A DNA stretch of 64,000 nucleotides. It comes from CAZLDI01 sp964558415. Its GTDB lineage: Bacteria; Chloroflexota; Dehalococcoidia; SM23-28-2; RBG-16-64-32. The notes under the pieces are model-generated. The model was not told the origin of the DNA. It was given only the letters and a program-made list of their open reading frames with translations, and did no database searches. The stretch is from positions 124,001 through 188,000 of the forward strand of contig CAZLDI010000003.1 of the NCBI GenBank assembly GCA_964558415.1. Direction: 5' to 3'. This document shows, piece after piece, positions 39,640 to 48,582 of this stretch; the stretch's first letter is position 1, and each line of letters opens with the position of its first letter. The position numbers were made by a program, and so were the translations under genes.

Positions 39640-40733
39640 GCATCGTCGTCGTCGGCGGTGGGATCATCGGCTGCTCGATCGCGTACCACCTTGCGAAGGA
39701 AGGCGCGGACGTCATCCTGGTGGAGCGCAGCGAGATCGCGGGCGAGGCGTCCGGCGCAGCTGCGGGATTGCTGATACTCCCTGACCGCGCGGGGCCTGCG
39801 GGCCCGTTCCGCGATCTCTGCGTCGCGAGCCTGGCGGCGTATCCTGGGCTCATTGAGCGCGCGCAGGAGGAGTCCGGCGTTGATGTCCGCTGTCTCGTTT
39901 CGGGAATGCTCGTCACGGCGCGCTCGGAGGAGCGGGCCGGGATTCTGCGCGCATACGCGGGTCAGCAGCGGAGGCGAGGCGCCGATGTGACGTGGGTAGA
40001 CGCATCGACGCTGAGGGAACTGGAGCCCGCGCTCTCGCCGGGGCTCGTAGGGGCGGCGTACTCAACAGGCGACCTCAACGTCGACCCAGGGCGACTGACG
40101 ATGGCTATCGCTGGGGCGGCTGAGGCTGCCGGCGCGTCAGTCCGGGTAGGTACGATGCTCACGGGCTTCATGACGGCGGAAACGAAAGTGCATGCGGTGA
40201 GGACCAACGGTGACGTGATCGAGGGCGTCGATGCGGTTGTGCTTGCCGCCGGTCCCTGGACCGAGAACCTGACACGTCGGCTCGGCCGCTCGTTGCCAAC
40301 GCCGCCGATGCGCGGTCAGATGATCGCTTATCGATCGACTGCACTGCGCCACGCTATCTGGGGTGAAGACGGCTACCTGGTACCCAAGACAGGTGGCATC
40401 CTCTACGCCGGCGCTACCGTGGAAGACGTTGGCTTTCGCAAGCGCACCACGCCGCGGGCGCTCGCCGGACTCCGTGCGATGGCAGCCGGCTTGGTGCCAG
40501 CGCTGCGAAAATCCGAGGTCGTGAGCGAGTGGGCCGGACTGAGGCCGGGATCGCCGGACGGCATGCCGGTTATCGGGCAGGTGTCGGGAATGGCCAATGC
40601 GTACGTCGCTACCGGTCATTTTCGAAACGGCGTGCTGCTGGCCCCGATTACGGGCTCGCTGGTGGCCCAGATGGTGCTTAAGGGGCGCGTTGACCGATTG
40701 CTGAAGGCGTTTAGCCCGGCGCGGTTCGGCTAA
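39636..40733 (+). CDS. thiO: Glycine oxidase
   Basis: FAD-dependent oxidase that makes dehydroglycine (iminoacetate) for ThiG in aerobes. The Rossmann motif VVGGGIIGCSIAYHLAKEG opens the protein; ASGAAAGLL, GDLNVDPGRLTMAI and the C-terminal WAGLRPGSPDGMPVIG and TGHFRNGVLLAPITG follow. TTG start at 39636 overlaps the thiS stop. 365 residues. Its presence, rather than ThiH, implies an oxygen-using thiazole route. Converges with thiE, the stops overlapping. Confidence 0.94.
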   Translation: MSIVVVGGGIIGCSIAYHLAKEGADVILVERSEIAGEASGAAAGLLILPDRAGPAGPFRDLCVASLAAYPGLIERAQEESGVDVRCLVSGMLVTARSEERAGILRAYAGQQRRRGADVTWVDASTLRELEPALSPGLVGAAYSTGDLNVDPGRLTMAIAGAAEAAGASVRVGTMLTGFMTAETKVHAVRTNGDVIEGVDAVVLAAGPWTENLTRRLGRSLPTPPMRGQMIAYRSTALRHAIWGEDGYLVPKTGGILYAGATVEDVGFRKRTTPRALAGLRAMAAGLVPALRKSEVVSEWAGLRPGSPDGMPVIGQVSGMANAYVATGHFRNGVLLAPITGSLVAQMVLKGRVDRLLKAFSPARFG

Positions 40734-41362
40734 GAGAACCGCGCCGCCAGCCGCCCTGCCGCCTCGCATACATCCGGCGCGGCCGCCACCGCCGCGATCA
40801 CGGCGATCATATCGGCGCCCGCCGCGATGACCTGGCCCACGTTAGACTCATCGATGCCGCCGATGGCGCAGACAGGCACTGACACCGCAGCCTTAATGGC
40901 GCGCAGGGTATCCAACGAGGCGGGTCGTGTATCCATCTTGGAGCCGGTCGGGGACAGACGGCCGACCGCGACATAACTGGCGCCGGCGGCCTGCGCTTGC
41001 AGCGCCTCAACGGTGTTGTTGGTGGAGCAACCCACGATCCAGTCCTCCGGTACGAGGCTGCGCACGACCGCCACGGGCAGATCCATGGGCCCTACGTGCA
41101 CGCCGTCCGCGCCCGCCGCCAGCGCGAGGTCAGAGTGATCGTTAACAATGAACGGCACGCCCGCCGCCCGGCAGAGATGCGCCAGCGCCTCCGCGACCGG
41201 CAGCTGCAAGCCCTTCTCGCGGGTCTTGTCCCGCAGCTGGATCACGCGTGCGCCGCCCGAGATCGCCTGGCGCGCCACCTCGACCTCAGCGCGTCCTGAC
41301 ATGACTGCGTGATCGATGATCACGTAGAGTCCGTGCAGCATTTCACGGTGTTTCTGGCTCAT
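40730..41362 (-). CDS. thiE: Thiamine-phosphate synthase
   Basis: Joins HMP-pyrophosphate and thiazole phosphate. RVIQLRDKTREKG, IVNDHSDLALAAGADGVHVG (substrate Asn-Asp and Mg-binding Asp) and VGRLSPTGSKMDTRP (the PT-x-(S/T)K pyrophosphate loop) are all present, and VCAIGGI closes the barrel. 210 residues, normal. It is on the opposite strand to the riboswitch operon and starts 23 bases from the divergent hydrolase gene, so it is not under that TPP riboswitch. Confidence 0.92.
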   Translation of the reverse strand: MSQKHREMLHGLYVIIDHAVMSGRAEVEVARQAISGGARVIQLRDKTREKGLQLPVAEALAHLCRAAGVPFIVNDHSDLALAAGADGVHVGPMDLPVAVVRSLVPEDWIVGCSTNNTVEALQAQAAGASYVAVGRLSPTGSKMDTRPASLDTLRAIKAAVSVPVCAIGGIDESNVGQVIAAGADMIAVIAAVAAAPDVCEAAGRLAARFS

Positions 41363-41385
41363 CGGTACGGACTTACAATACCACC

Positions 41386-42588
41386 ATGGGCGCGCGTGCT
41401 ACACATCTGCTCCGGCGGTACTGGCTGGCGACCGTGATAGTGACGTGGTTCCTCCTGATCCTGGGCGTCGTCTGGTCCATCCGAGATACCAGGGTCGGCG
41501 TGATGACAGTATTCATGTCCGTCGACCTCTTCCTGGACCCTCCCGTGAGCCCGCTGAAACTTCTTGGCGACGATGTAGTGCGCGAAGAGGTCTGGATCGA
41601 CGCGCCCCTTGGGCGTGGGCGAGTGGTTGCCGACGTGTACCGGCCGGATGATGGAGAGACGCACGGGGCGATACTCCTGAGCGTCGGGGCAGCGCCCAAC
41701 ATCCGTGAGCACGAGGGCATCATCAGGTTGAGCACCACCGCCGCGCGTTCGGGCATCGTGGTGATGATCCCGGAGCTGTACTATCCGTTCAGCGAGAACG
41801 ACCTGCCGGAGAACGTACAGGGTCTGGTGCACGCGTTTTCTACCAACATCGAAGAGGTCATCGCGTCCTACCGCTGGCTGGAGCAACAGCCGTTCGCGGA
41901 CCGCGAGCGCGTCGGGCTGTTCGGGGCGTCGGCCGGAGGGGGGATCGCGTTCGTCGCGGCGGCGGACGCCCGTATTCGCACCGACCTGGACTTCTTCGTG
42001 TCGATCGGCACGTACTACGACATGGTGGACTTGATCAGCGCGATCACTACGGAATCCATCTCGTACAATGGCCGCAGCGAGGAGTGGGAGCCGTGGTTGA
42101 AGAGCGTGCGCGTTCTACACCGCTCGATCATCTCGTTCCTGCCGGACATACGGGACCAGGAGATCCTGCGCAGGATCTTCCTGGATGAGGAATCGACGGC
42201 TCGACAAGATGTCGATCAGCTATCTGCTCAGGGTCGCGAGGTATACGAGGCGTTCGAAGCGAAGGACCCCGACCGCATTCTGGCGTTCTGGGGAGAGTTA
42301 TCGCCGCAGGATGTCGGCAGCCTGCGCGATATCTCCCCGTCGCAGTTCGTGGCGGACGTGCACACCGAGGTGTTCATTCTGACGGACCGCAGCGACCCGT
42401 ACATCCCTTACGTGGAGTCCCGCCGCCTGCGCGATGCCGTTTCGGATAATGGGAACCGCATCCACTACGCGGAGTTCGACTTCCTCAACCACGTGGAGCT
42501 GACGAGCCCTTCGAACCCGGCATCGTTCGGCGCGGACTTCCTGAAGCTCGTGTATCACTCGTGGCGCCTGATGCTCCGTCTACAGTAG
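41386..42588 (+). CDS. Membrane-anchored alpha/beta hydrolase (dienelactone-hydrolase-like)
   Basis: An N-terminal hydrophobic helix (about residues 12-32, YWLATVIVTWFLLILGVVW) anchors an alpha/beta-hydrolase domain. The nucleophile elbow is GLFGASAGGG, the acid is in LTDRSDPYIPY and the His in DFLNHVEL. The N-terminal part of the domain (ILLSVGAAPNIREHEGII) resembles acetyl-xylan-esterase/DLH relatives. 400 residues. Substrate unknown. It heads a run of three plus-strand genes of which two are hydrolases. Confidence 0.8.
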   Translation: MGARATHLLRRYWLATVIVTWFLLILGVVWSIRDTRVGVMTVFMSVDLFLDPPVSPLKLLGDDVVREEVWIDAPLGRGRVVADVYRPDDGETHGAILLSVGAAPNIREHEGIIRLSTTAARSGIVVMIPELYYPFSENDLPENVQGLVHAFSTNIEEVIASYRWLEQQPFADRERVGLFGASAGGGIAFVAAADARIRTDLDFFVSIGTYYDMVDLISAITTESISYNGRSEEWEPWLKSVRVLHRSIISFLPDIRDQEILRRIFLDEESTARQDVDQLSAQGREVYEAFEAKDPDRILAFWGELSPQDVGSLRDISPSQFVADVHTEVFILTDRSDPYIPYVESRRLRDAVSDNGNRIHYAEFDFLNHVELTSPSNPASFGADFLKLVYHSWRLMLRLQ

Positions 42589-42598
42589 TCTGTGAGCT

Positions 42599-42898
42599 AT
42601 GGGCGTGAGCAAGTTCGCGCAGTGGCTCGTCCCGGTCGGCTGGCTCGTATTGGCCGGCGGTTGGGTGCTGGCCGTCGTCGCCTTCCTTGCGATCGGGACG
42701 GAGACGTGCACCACGGTGAACGATGTGCCGCTCGTCGGGCCGCTTGAGGCCTGCACTGACACGACAGCGTCTGCCGTCATCCTCTTCGTGGTCGTCGGCT
42801 TCTCCGCGACACTGGGATCCACGTTCCTGTGGACGCTGCGCTACGCGCTCAATGTACTGGAACAGATCGAGGCCAATACGCGTCCGAGTCGCAAGTAA
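42599..42898 (+). CDS. Two-helix membrane protein (99 aa)
   Basis: Two clear hydrophobic segments (about residues 10-34 and 57-80) with a short loop holding two cysteines (TCTTVND...LEACTD). The ATG at 42599 lies 10 bases after the hydrolase stop. No family recognised. Between two anchored hydrolases it may be an accessory membrane component. Confidence 0.65.
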   Translation: MGVSKFAQWLVPVGWLVLAGGWVLAVVAFLAIGTETCTTVNDVPLVGPLEACTDTTASAVILFVVVGFSATLGSTFLWTLRYALNVLEQIEANTRPSRK

Positions 42899-42947
42899 CA
42901 TAGCGGACGGGAACGATGGCACCCAGGATCAGTATCGTCACGCGACG

Positions 42948-44111
42948 ATGAACCGGCAGTTCGCAGGGGGGCCGCGCTGGAGGAGGGGACTCCTCATCCT
43001 TCCGGGCGTAGTGCTGGTCGGCGCAGCCACGCTCGCGGGCGGTGGGTGGTACTACTCTGAGTCGCTGAAGAACGGCGCACTGGAGCCCGATCACGACCCT
43101 CCGGAGCCCGATCTCGAGGTTGTTGCCGTCGCGGAGGGACGCATCACTCTGCGCGCCACACGCCTCGCCGCCAAGGACGGTGACTGGACCGTGGACGGCG
43201 TCTTCGGGCTCGAGTGGCAAGGCGGCTACAGCCAGGTCGGCGCGATTCTACAGCGGGACGAGACGGATGTCGTCCGCGAACTGCTGCAGTCAGGGGACGT
43301 TCCGAACGTGGGAGACCGGGTCAGGCTGGATACCTTCGCCTACGCCGGAGACCCGCGACAGGCTCGCGGTATCCTGTTCGAGGACATCGCGTTCCCTTCC
43401 AAGCTCGGCGACTTGCCCGCCTGGCTTGTAGAAGGGTCGACCGACACCTGGGCGATATTCGTCCACGGCAAGGGCGCCAGGCGCGAGGAGGCGCTGCGCA
43501 TGCTCCCGGCGGTCAACGATCTGGGGGTCTCATCCCTGGTGATCACCTACCGTAACGATCTCGGCGCTCCGCCGAGTGCGGACGGCTTCTACCGGTACGG
43601 GCAGACAGAATGGGAGGATCTTCAGGCGGCGGCGGACTACGCCGTGGAGCACGGCGCGGAGCGCTTGCTGCTTGTCGGCTACAGCATGGGCGGGGGGATC
43701 GTCACGAGTTTTCTCCTGCAATCTCCCCTGGCCGAACGGGTCGCCGGGGTAGTGCTGGACTCGCCGATGCTGGACTTCGCCGCGACGGTGGACCTCGGCG
43801 CCCGCCGGCGTGGTCTGCCCGGATTTGTCACCTCGGTCGGCAGGACGGTCGCCGGGATACGGTTCGACATCGACTGGAGCGAACTCGACTACCTTGAGCG
43901 GGCGGACGAGCTAGACTCCCCCGTCCTCCTGTTCCACGGCGACGAAGACGATCGCGTTCCTGTGGAGACGAGCGACGCCCTCGCGGAGGCGCGGCCGGAC
44001 ATCGTGACGTATATCCGCACCCCTGGCGTCGGCCACGTCCGCAGCTGGAATGCTGATCCGGATGCCTATTCGGCGGCCGTGAGCGAGTTCCTGGCGGGTG
44101 TCATGCGATAG
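42948..44111 (+). CDS. Membrane-anchored alpha/beta hydrolase (BAAT/prolyl-peptidase-like)
   Basis: N-terminal signal-anchor (GLLILPGVVLVGAATLAGG) is followed by a ~120-residue beta-rich domain and a hydrolase domain. Catalytic text: VGYSMGGGIVTS (Ser), FHGDEDDRVPV (Asp) and TPGVGHVRSW (His), so the triad looks complete. ATG 42948 is used; earlier in-frame sequence overlaps the preceding gene. 387 residues. Its end overlaps the convergent epoxide-hydrolase gene by 11 bases. Resembles secreted or surface esterases. Confidence 0.8.
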   Translation: MNRQFAGGPRWRRGLLILPGVVLVGAATLAGGGWYYSESLKNGALEPDHDPPEPDLEVVAVAEGRITLRATRLAAKDGDWTVDGVFGLEWQGGYSQVGAILQRDETDVVRELLQSGDVPNVGDRVRLDTFAYAGDPRQARGILFEDIAFPSKLGDLPAWLVEGSTDTWAIFVHGKGARREEALRMLPAVNDLGVSSLVITYRNDLGAPPSADGFYRYGQTEWEDLQAAADYAVEHGAERLLLVGYSMGGGIVTSFLLQSPLAERVAGVVLDSPMLDFAATVDLGARRRGLPGFVTSVGRTVAGIRFDIDWSELDYLERADELDSPVLLFHGDEDDRVPVETSDALAEARPDIVTYIRTPGVGHVRSWNADPDAYSAAVSEFLAGVMR

Positions 44112-45006
44112 CGCCTCCCTGGGCCAGATCTTGCAGGAAGTCCAGCAGGATCCGGTTCAACTCCTCCGGCTTTTCCTGCTGTGTCCAGTGTCCGCAGTCG
44201 CGGATTAGCATCTTACGCAGGTTGGGCACGCGCGTCTCCATCCCTTCCGCCAGCGCCGGGGTGAGCACCGGATCGTTCTCCGCCATCACCATCAGCGATG
44301 GTTGCGTGATCAATTTGCCGTCGAGGTTCGCCGTGAGTCCCCAATTCCGATCCATGTTGCGATAGGAATTCAGCGGGCCGCGCATGCCGCCGGCCGAGAA
44401 GGCGTCCACGTACACCTGGAGGTCTTCGTCGCTCAGGAAATCCGTCTGTGCGGTGATCCCACCGTAGAAGCGGCGGATCGAGCGGGGCAGGTTGCTCTCG
44501 AAGAACTGCTCAGCCCGGCCCTCCTCCTGAAAGAACACTATGTACTGTACACGCGGGCTGTTAGATGCCTTGATCAGCGATATCGGCGGTATCGGCGGTC
44601 GTGGTAGCGCGGGCGTGTTGACCCCGATCACGCGCTCGAACCGCTTCGGCGCCATAAGCACAGCCGGCCACATGATCAGTCCGCCCCAGTCGTGTCCCGC
44701 AACTACCGCTTTCTCTATATCGAGCGCGTCCATCAGTCCGGTCAGGTCGCCCGCGAGATGCTCGATGTCGTAGGCTTCGATCTCGTGCGGCTTGTCTGTG
44801 CCTCCGTAACCGCGCAGGTCCGGCGCGATGACGCGCAGGCCGACGGCCGCCAGCGCGGGAATCTGGTACCGCCATGAATACCAGAGCTCCGGGAAGCCGT
44901 GCAGCAGGATGACCGGGAAGCCCTCACCCTGCTCCACGTAGTGGATGCGGATGCCGTTGGCGTTCGCGTGGTGGTGGGTCCAGGTCTCAGCGTTCACCCG
45001 TGTCAC
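44101..45006 (-). CDS. Alpha/beta hydrolase, epoxide hydrolase-like
   Basis: Soluble epoxide-hydrolase-type protein. HGFPELWYSWRYQ (oxyanion HGxP), VIAPDLRGYGGTDKP and the nucleophile elbow VAGHDWGG, with Asp as nucleophile, are diagnostic. The C-terminal acid and His are in MAENDPVLTP and DCGHWTQQEKPEE. 301 residues. Start is GTG 45006, overlapping the stop of the upstream DUF3052-like gene (GTGA), so it is the last gene of a five-gene minus-strand operon with two ferritin-like proteins. It may open epoxides or hydrolyse products they form (inference). Confidence 0.88.
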   Translation of the reverse strand: MTRVNAETWTHHHANANGIRIHYVEQGEGFPVILLHGFPELWYSWRYQIPALAAVGLRVIAPDLRGYGGTDKPHEIEAYDIEHLAGDLTGLMDALDIEKAVVAGHDWGGLIMWPAVLMAPKRFERVIGVNTPALPRPPIPPISLIKASNSPRVQYIVFFQEEGRAEQFFESNLPRSIRRFYGGITAQTDFLSDEDLQVYVDAFSAGGMRGPLNSYRNMDRNWGLTANLDGKLITQPSLMVMAENDPVLTPALAEGMETRVPNLRKMLIRDCGHWTQQEKPEELNRILLDFLQDLAQGGAIA

Positions 45007-45401
45007 TTTCTATCCGCCTTGCGAATAACGAACTTGGTGGCGGCATGCGTGTCGGAGAAACGAACTACCTTCACGTCCACCAGCCCGGACTCCAGGCCGA
45101 GCCGCAGAACGTCGTTCTCGTTGAAGTCCTTGCGACCCTTGCGGAACACCGCCCACACCGCTCCGTTAGGCTTGATGCTGGCGCGGAGCGCGGGCAGCCG
45201 CTTCATTTCGTTCGGGCCTTCGACGCTGAGGAAGATTGCGTCGCTTTCCGAGAGCGCGTCGCCGATCGAAACGTCCTGCGTGCGCGCACGGAGGTCGGCC
45301 ATGAATGCTGGATCATCGACGGCGAGGATGGAGACGCGGGCGCCCGGCTTCACGCCGAGCTTGTCGAGAAGAGAACGGTGTTCGTAGGACTTCTCAGGCA
45401 C
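45003..45401 (-). CDS. DUF3052-like protein (132 aa)
   Basis: KLGVKPGARVSILAVDDPAF, a central SDAIFLSVEGPNEM with KPNGAVWAVFRKG, and the C-terminal TKFVIRKADRK follow the layout of DUF3052 proteins (a Rossmann-like three-layer fold without known activity). Coupled to the epoxide hydrolase gene by overlap and 8 bases after the ferritin-like gene. In other bacteria the family is often next to peroxiredoxins or unrelated genes, so context does not fix its role. Confidence 0.7.
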   Translation of the reverse strand: MPEKSYEHRSLLDKLGVKPGARVSILAVDDPAFMADLRARTQDVSIGDALSESDAIFLSVEGPNEMKRLPALRASIKPNGAVWAVFRKGRKDFNENDVLRLGLESGLVDVKVVRFSDTHAATKFVIRKADRK

Positions 45402-45409
45402 TCACGCGC

Positions 45410-46024
45410 CTATCGGCCGCCGGTGACGCCGCCCGACGCCGCCAGCATCTCTTCAAGATGCATCTGCCACTCCAGAGCCAGACGGCGCTTCGCCGGGGTG
45501 TCCGCAAGCTCCTCGTAGATCGCCTGTCCCCAACGGATGTGCTCCTCTTCGTCGATCAGGATGAACTTCAGCATCCGCACCGTCGGGGAGTCGCAGACCT
45601 GGTCCGTGACCGCGACGTGATGGCGGTAGTAAACGGCGAGGTGCGGCTTGAGTACGCGATATAGCCCCACCAGCCTCAGCAATTCGTCGTCCTGGTCCTG
45701 CATCTCCTGCACGAAGCGAGCGAACTCGTCGTTGGCCGGGCGGCGGACATCAGCGACTCGCAGAGTGGGCGGGATAGACATATCGACGTTCTCCTGCACG
45801 CGCAACTCCGGCAGGCGGCGGCCCAGGGCGTCCGCATGAAGAGAGTCCTGGTAGGCGTGCTCCGCCAGCGCGATCTTCAGCTTCGGCGCGGCCATCGTCG
45901 CCGCCCATCCGGCCTCTGCCTCCATGCTCGCAATCTCAGCGTACCGATAGCAGATGATGCGGCGCGCACTCTCCTCCACGGAGAACGCGCCCCCCACCTG
46001 ACGAACGTCTACCGCCAGTTCCAC
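45410..46024 (-). CDS. Ferritin-like protein (204 aa)
   Basis: Helical protein with candidate diiron ligands in all four helices: YAEIASMEAEAGW, LAEHAYQDSLHADALG, YYRHHVAV and IDEEEHIRWG (EEEH). GTG start at 46024 lies 6 bases after the ferredoxin stop. It ends in a Gly-rich tail (SGGVTGGR). It differs clearly from the other ferritin-like protein of this operon. Possible roles are oxidase, oxygenase or rubrerythrin-like peroxidase; with the ferredoxin next door an electron-supplied oxygenase is attractive but unproven. Confidence 0.75.
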   Translation of the reverse strand: MELAVDVRQVGGAFSVEESARRIICYRYAEIASMEAEAGWAATMAAPKLKIALAEHAYQDSLHADALGRRLPELRVQENVDMSIPPTLRVADVRRPANDEFARFVQEMQDQDDELLRLVGLYRVLKPHLAVYYRHHVAVTDQVCDSPTVRMLKFILIDEEEHIRWGQAIYEELADTPAKRRLALEWQMHLEEMLAASGGVTGGR

Positions 46025-46030
46025 GCGCGG

Positions 46031-46351
46031 TTAGCCGCTCCCAGCGATCTTCAGCACCTGCGACTCCGCGTATGAGCGGATTCCCAGTCTGAGCTGCCGC
46101 CGATCCTTCGCCCAGGCGCGGGCGCGCACCTTGGCCGCCTCCAGATTGTCCGGCGCCGGTAGGATCTCCGCATTGTGCTCGATGCATTGCATCGGACAGA
46201 CCTGCGCGCAGATGTCGCAGTCGATGCAGCCTTCGGGGTCGATCCAGTGCTTGCGATTGGGTTGGTCGAAGTAGTGGATCGTGTCCGTGGGGCACTCGCG
46301 GCGACACCACCAGCAGTTGATGCAGCGGTCCTGGTCGATGACGTAAGCCAT
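46031..46351 (-). CDS. Ferredoxin, 2[4Fe-4S]
   Basis: Two cluster motifs are visible: CINCWWCRRECP (residues 10-21) and CIDCDICAQVCP (about 42-53), each CxxCxxCxxxCP. The C-terminal half (LEAAKVRARAWAKDRRQLRLG) is a basic helix beyond the usual 60-80 residue ferredoxin core; 106 residues in all. It lies between two ferritin-like genes and probably donates electrons to one or both. Confidence 0.92.
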   Translation of the reverse strand: MAYVIDQDRCINCWWCRRECPTDTIHYFDQPNRKHWIDPEGCIDCDICAQVCPMQCIEHNAEILPAPDNLEAAKVRARAWAKDRRQLRLGIRSYAESQVLKIAGSG

Positions 46352-46372
46352 GATGACACTAACACTCGGCTG

Positions 46373-46399
46373 GGGACGGACGAGCTGCGTGTCCGTCCC
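46373..46399. repeat. Perfect 9-bp inverted repeat in operon spacer
   Basis: GGGACGGAC-(9 bases)-GTCCGTCCC in the 58-base gap between the upstream ferritin-like gene and the ferredoxin gene. There is no T-run on either strand. It may attenuate or stabilise the transcript, setting different levels for the genes on either side. Confidence 0.5.
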
Positions 46400-46409
46400 G
46401 CGGCCTGGT

Positions 46410-47156
46410 CTAGGGGGTCGCGGTCTCCTGCATCGACGTGCCGACGAAGGTTCGCGCCATCTGTCGCAGCATCGCTAACTGCTTCTCGAACTCCTCCTGC
46501 GCGGCGCGAGCACGCTCCTTACGCCACGGTTGCGCCTGCGAAAGCTTCTCCACCCAGTAATCGCCCAGCGCCACGTGCGTGACCTCGTCCGCCATGTTGT
46601 AGTCGTGACAGTGTGCGACCAGCTCCTCCCCCATGTCCTGCGCCAGTTGGCGCGTTTCCTCGAAGGACGTCAGCGCGAATCCCTCCAGCGCCACATTAAT
46701 GCGCGCGAGGAGAACGGCGGGGTCCAGGTCCTCCGCTGGTATCTCATCTCCCCGCTGCGGCCCAAGGATGATGTCTGGATACTCGCCGACGAATGAGCCC
46801 AGATGCTCCAACAGCTTCATGTTCAAGAGCGTGTGCCGCGACTCGTCGAACGTCTGGCGGGCGAATCCGAGCGTCATCTGCCAGGGCACGTCATATTCTT
46901 CGCTCTCCACGGTGAAGCGCCCGAAGAAGTCGATGCCGCGAAACTCCGCGCTGAGGATCGACATAATCAGCGGCGCCAGGAATCGGCGGTCCTTGCGCGC
47001 CATCTCGCGCAAGATCACGGGGTTGTAGTTCTGAACCCCGCCGAGCTTTCCCGCGACCTCATTCTGTTCGTCGGGGGTGAGCTCGAAGAAGCTGCGGTAG
47101 GGCGGCTCCCTCTTGGCACCGCCGAACTCCAAGCGTTGCCGTAGCGGTCTGGCCAT
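46410..47156 (-). CDS. Ferritin-like diiron protein with two EXXH motifs
   Basis: Four-helix-bundle ligands in order: SAEFRGIDFF, the first EXXH in TFDESRHTLL, LEGFALTSFEET, and the second EXXH in MADEVTHVALG. The dinuclear site is therefore probably complete. ATG 47156 (MARPLRQRLEF) has AAGGGA at 7 bases; an upstream ATG at 47201 has a poorly spaced site. 248 residues. First gene of the minus-strand operon with the ferredoxin and epoxide-hydrolase-like genes, divergent from a flavin monooxygenase. Confidence 0.78.
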   Translation of the reverse strand: MARPLRQRLEFGGAKREPPYRSFFELTPDEQNEVAGKLGGVQNYNPVILREMARKDRRFLAPLIMSILSAEFRGIDFFGRFTVESEEYDVPWQMTLGFARQTFDESRHTLLNMKLLEHLGSFVGEYPDIILGPQRGDEIPAEDLDPAVLLARINVALEGFALTSFEETRQLAQDMGEELVAHCHDYNMADEVTHVALGDYWVEKLSQAQPWRKERARAAQEEFEKQLAMLRQMARTFVGTSMQETATP

Positions 47157-47295
47157 GCTGGGCTCCCTTCCGGCGAATCGCCGCTCGCCTTGACGGGTCA
47201 TTCTCCTGGTGCGATATTATACCCTCACGCGAACGTTCACGTTAAGTGACGCCAATCACTCCGTCCCCCGATAGATCTGGAACCCGGAGGTCCCC

Positions 47296-48549
47296 ATGAA
47301 ATTCGGCCTCTTCTACGAGCACCAGCTACCGAAACCACGCGACCGCGAGCAATGGGACGCCGAAGACGAACATAAGCTCCTCAAGGACGCGCTTGACCAG
47401 GTGGAGCTGGCCGATAGCCTGGGCTTCGATTATGTCTTCGAGGTGGAGCACCACTTCCTGGAGGAGTACTCGCATTCCTCCGCGCCAGAAATATTCCTGG
47501 CCGCGGCGAGTCAGCGCACCAAGAACATCCGCCTGGGGCACGGCATCGTCATCATGCCCCCTCGTACCAATCACCCCGCGCGCGTCGCTGAGCGTGTGGC
47601 GACGCTGGACCTGGTCTCCGACGGCCGGGTCGAGTTCGGCACCGGTGAGTCAGCTTCTGAAATGGAACTCGGTGGCTTCGGCGTGGCGCGTGAAGAGAAG
47701 AAGATGATGTGGGAGGAGGCGACGCGCGAGTGCGTGCGTATGATGACCGAGACGCCGTACACCGGCGTCGAGGGCGCGTACTTCGGGATGCCGCCTCGAA
47801 ACGTCGTCCCCAAGCCGCTGCAGAAGCCGCACCCCCCGCTCTGGGTGGCGTCGTCGCGGCGAGAGACGACGATGGTAGCGGCCCGCCTGGGGATGGGCTC
47901 GCTCGGATTCGCCTTCGAGACGCCCGAGGAACTCAAGGAGCGCGTCGACCAGTACTACGAGTTGGTACGCGACGAATGCTATCCGATAGGCAAAGCGATC
48001 AACCCGGCGCTTGCCGTGCTCTCTGTGCTGAGCTGTTTCGATGATGACGATGAGGCGATCGCGAAAGGGCAGGAGGGCGCGCAGTTCTTCGCCTACTCCC
48101 TCGCCTATTACTACAACCCGTTCACCGGCGGCAACCACAAGCCCGGAGCGACGAACATCTACCAGAAGTTCATCGACTCGCCGCCGGAGCAGCGCTGGGG
48201 GCCGTTTGGCGAAGGCTTCCGCGGCTTCGGCGGCTTCCAGGGGGCGCCGATCACAGAGGAGCCAAAGGACGAAGTGACCAGGGCCCTGTGGCGCGCGAAC
48301 CAGCGCGGAGGCTGCATCGGCACGCCGGAATTCATCAAAGACACGCTGCGCAAGTACGAAGCCGCGCACCTGGACCTGATGATCTTCGTGGCGCAGTGCG
48401 GCGCGCGCAAGCACGAGGACATCATGGACTCCATCTACCGCGCCGGCACGAAGGTGATTCCGGAGTTCAAAGAGCGGCACGAGGACCACCAGCGCTGGCG
48501 CGAGCGACAGCTGGAGGGTGTTGGGCATCCGGTGAACTCGACCATCTGA
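47296..48549 (+). CDS. LLM class flavin-dependent oxidoreductase
   Basis: Luciferase-like monooxygenase of the bacterial-luciferase alpha type. KFGLFYEHQLPKP, VFEVEHHFLEEYSHSSAPE, RLGHGIVIMPPRTNHPARVAERVATLDLVSDGR and FGTGESASEMELGGF are classic family blocks. It uses FMNH2 or F420H2 plus oxygen to oxidise a small substrate. 417 residues. GGAGG lies before ATG 47296. The 139-base divergent spacer to the ferritin-like operon contains a small dyad TCAC-GTTAA-GTGA near 47238, possibly a shared operator. Confidence 0.92.
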   Translation: MKFGLFYEHQLPKPRDREQWDAEDEHKLLKDALDQVELADSLGFDYVFEVEHHFLEEYSHSSAPEIFLAAASQRTKNIRLGHGIVIMPPRTNHPARVAERVATLDLVSDGRVEFGTGESASEMELGGFGVAREEKKMMWEEATRECVRMMTETPYTGVEGAYFGMPPRNVVPKPLQKPHPPLWVASSRRETTMVAARLGMGSLGFAFETPEELKERVDQYYELVRDECYPIGKAINPALAVLSVLSCFDDDDEAIAKGQEGAQFFAYSLAYYYNPFTGGNHKPGATNIYQKFIDSPPEQRWGPFGEGFRGFGGFQGAPITEEPKDEVTRALWRANQRGGCIGTPEFIKDTLRKYEAAHLDLMIFVAQCGARKHEDIMDSIYRAGTKVIPEFKERHEDHQRWRERQLEGVGHPVNSTI

Positions 48550-48582
48550 GCGACCTTCCGAGGGCGGTATACTGATTGTGTC

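Noticed and set aside
47650..48528. A long minus-strand frame opposite the flavin monooxygenase
   Set aside because: Arg/Leu/Val-rich shadow of a gene with clear luciferase-like motifs.
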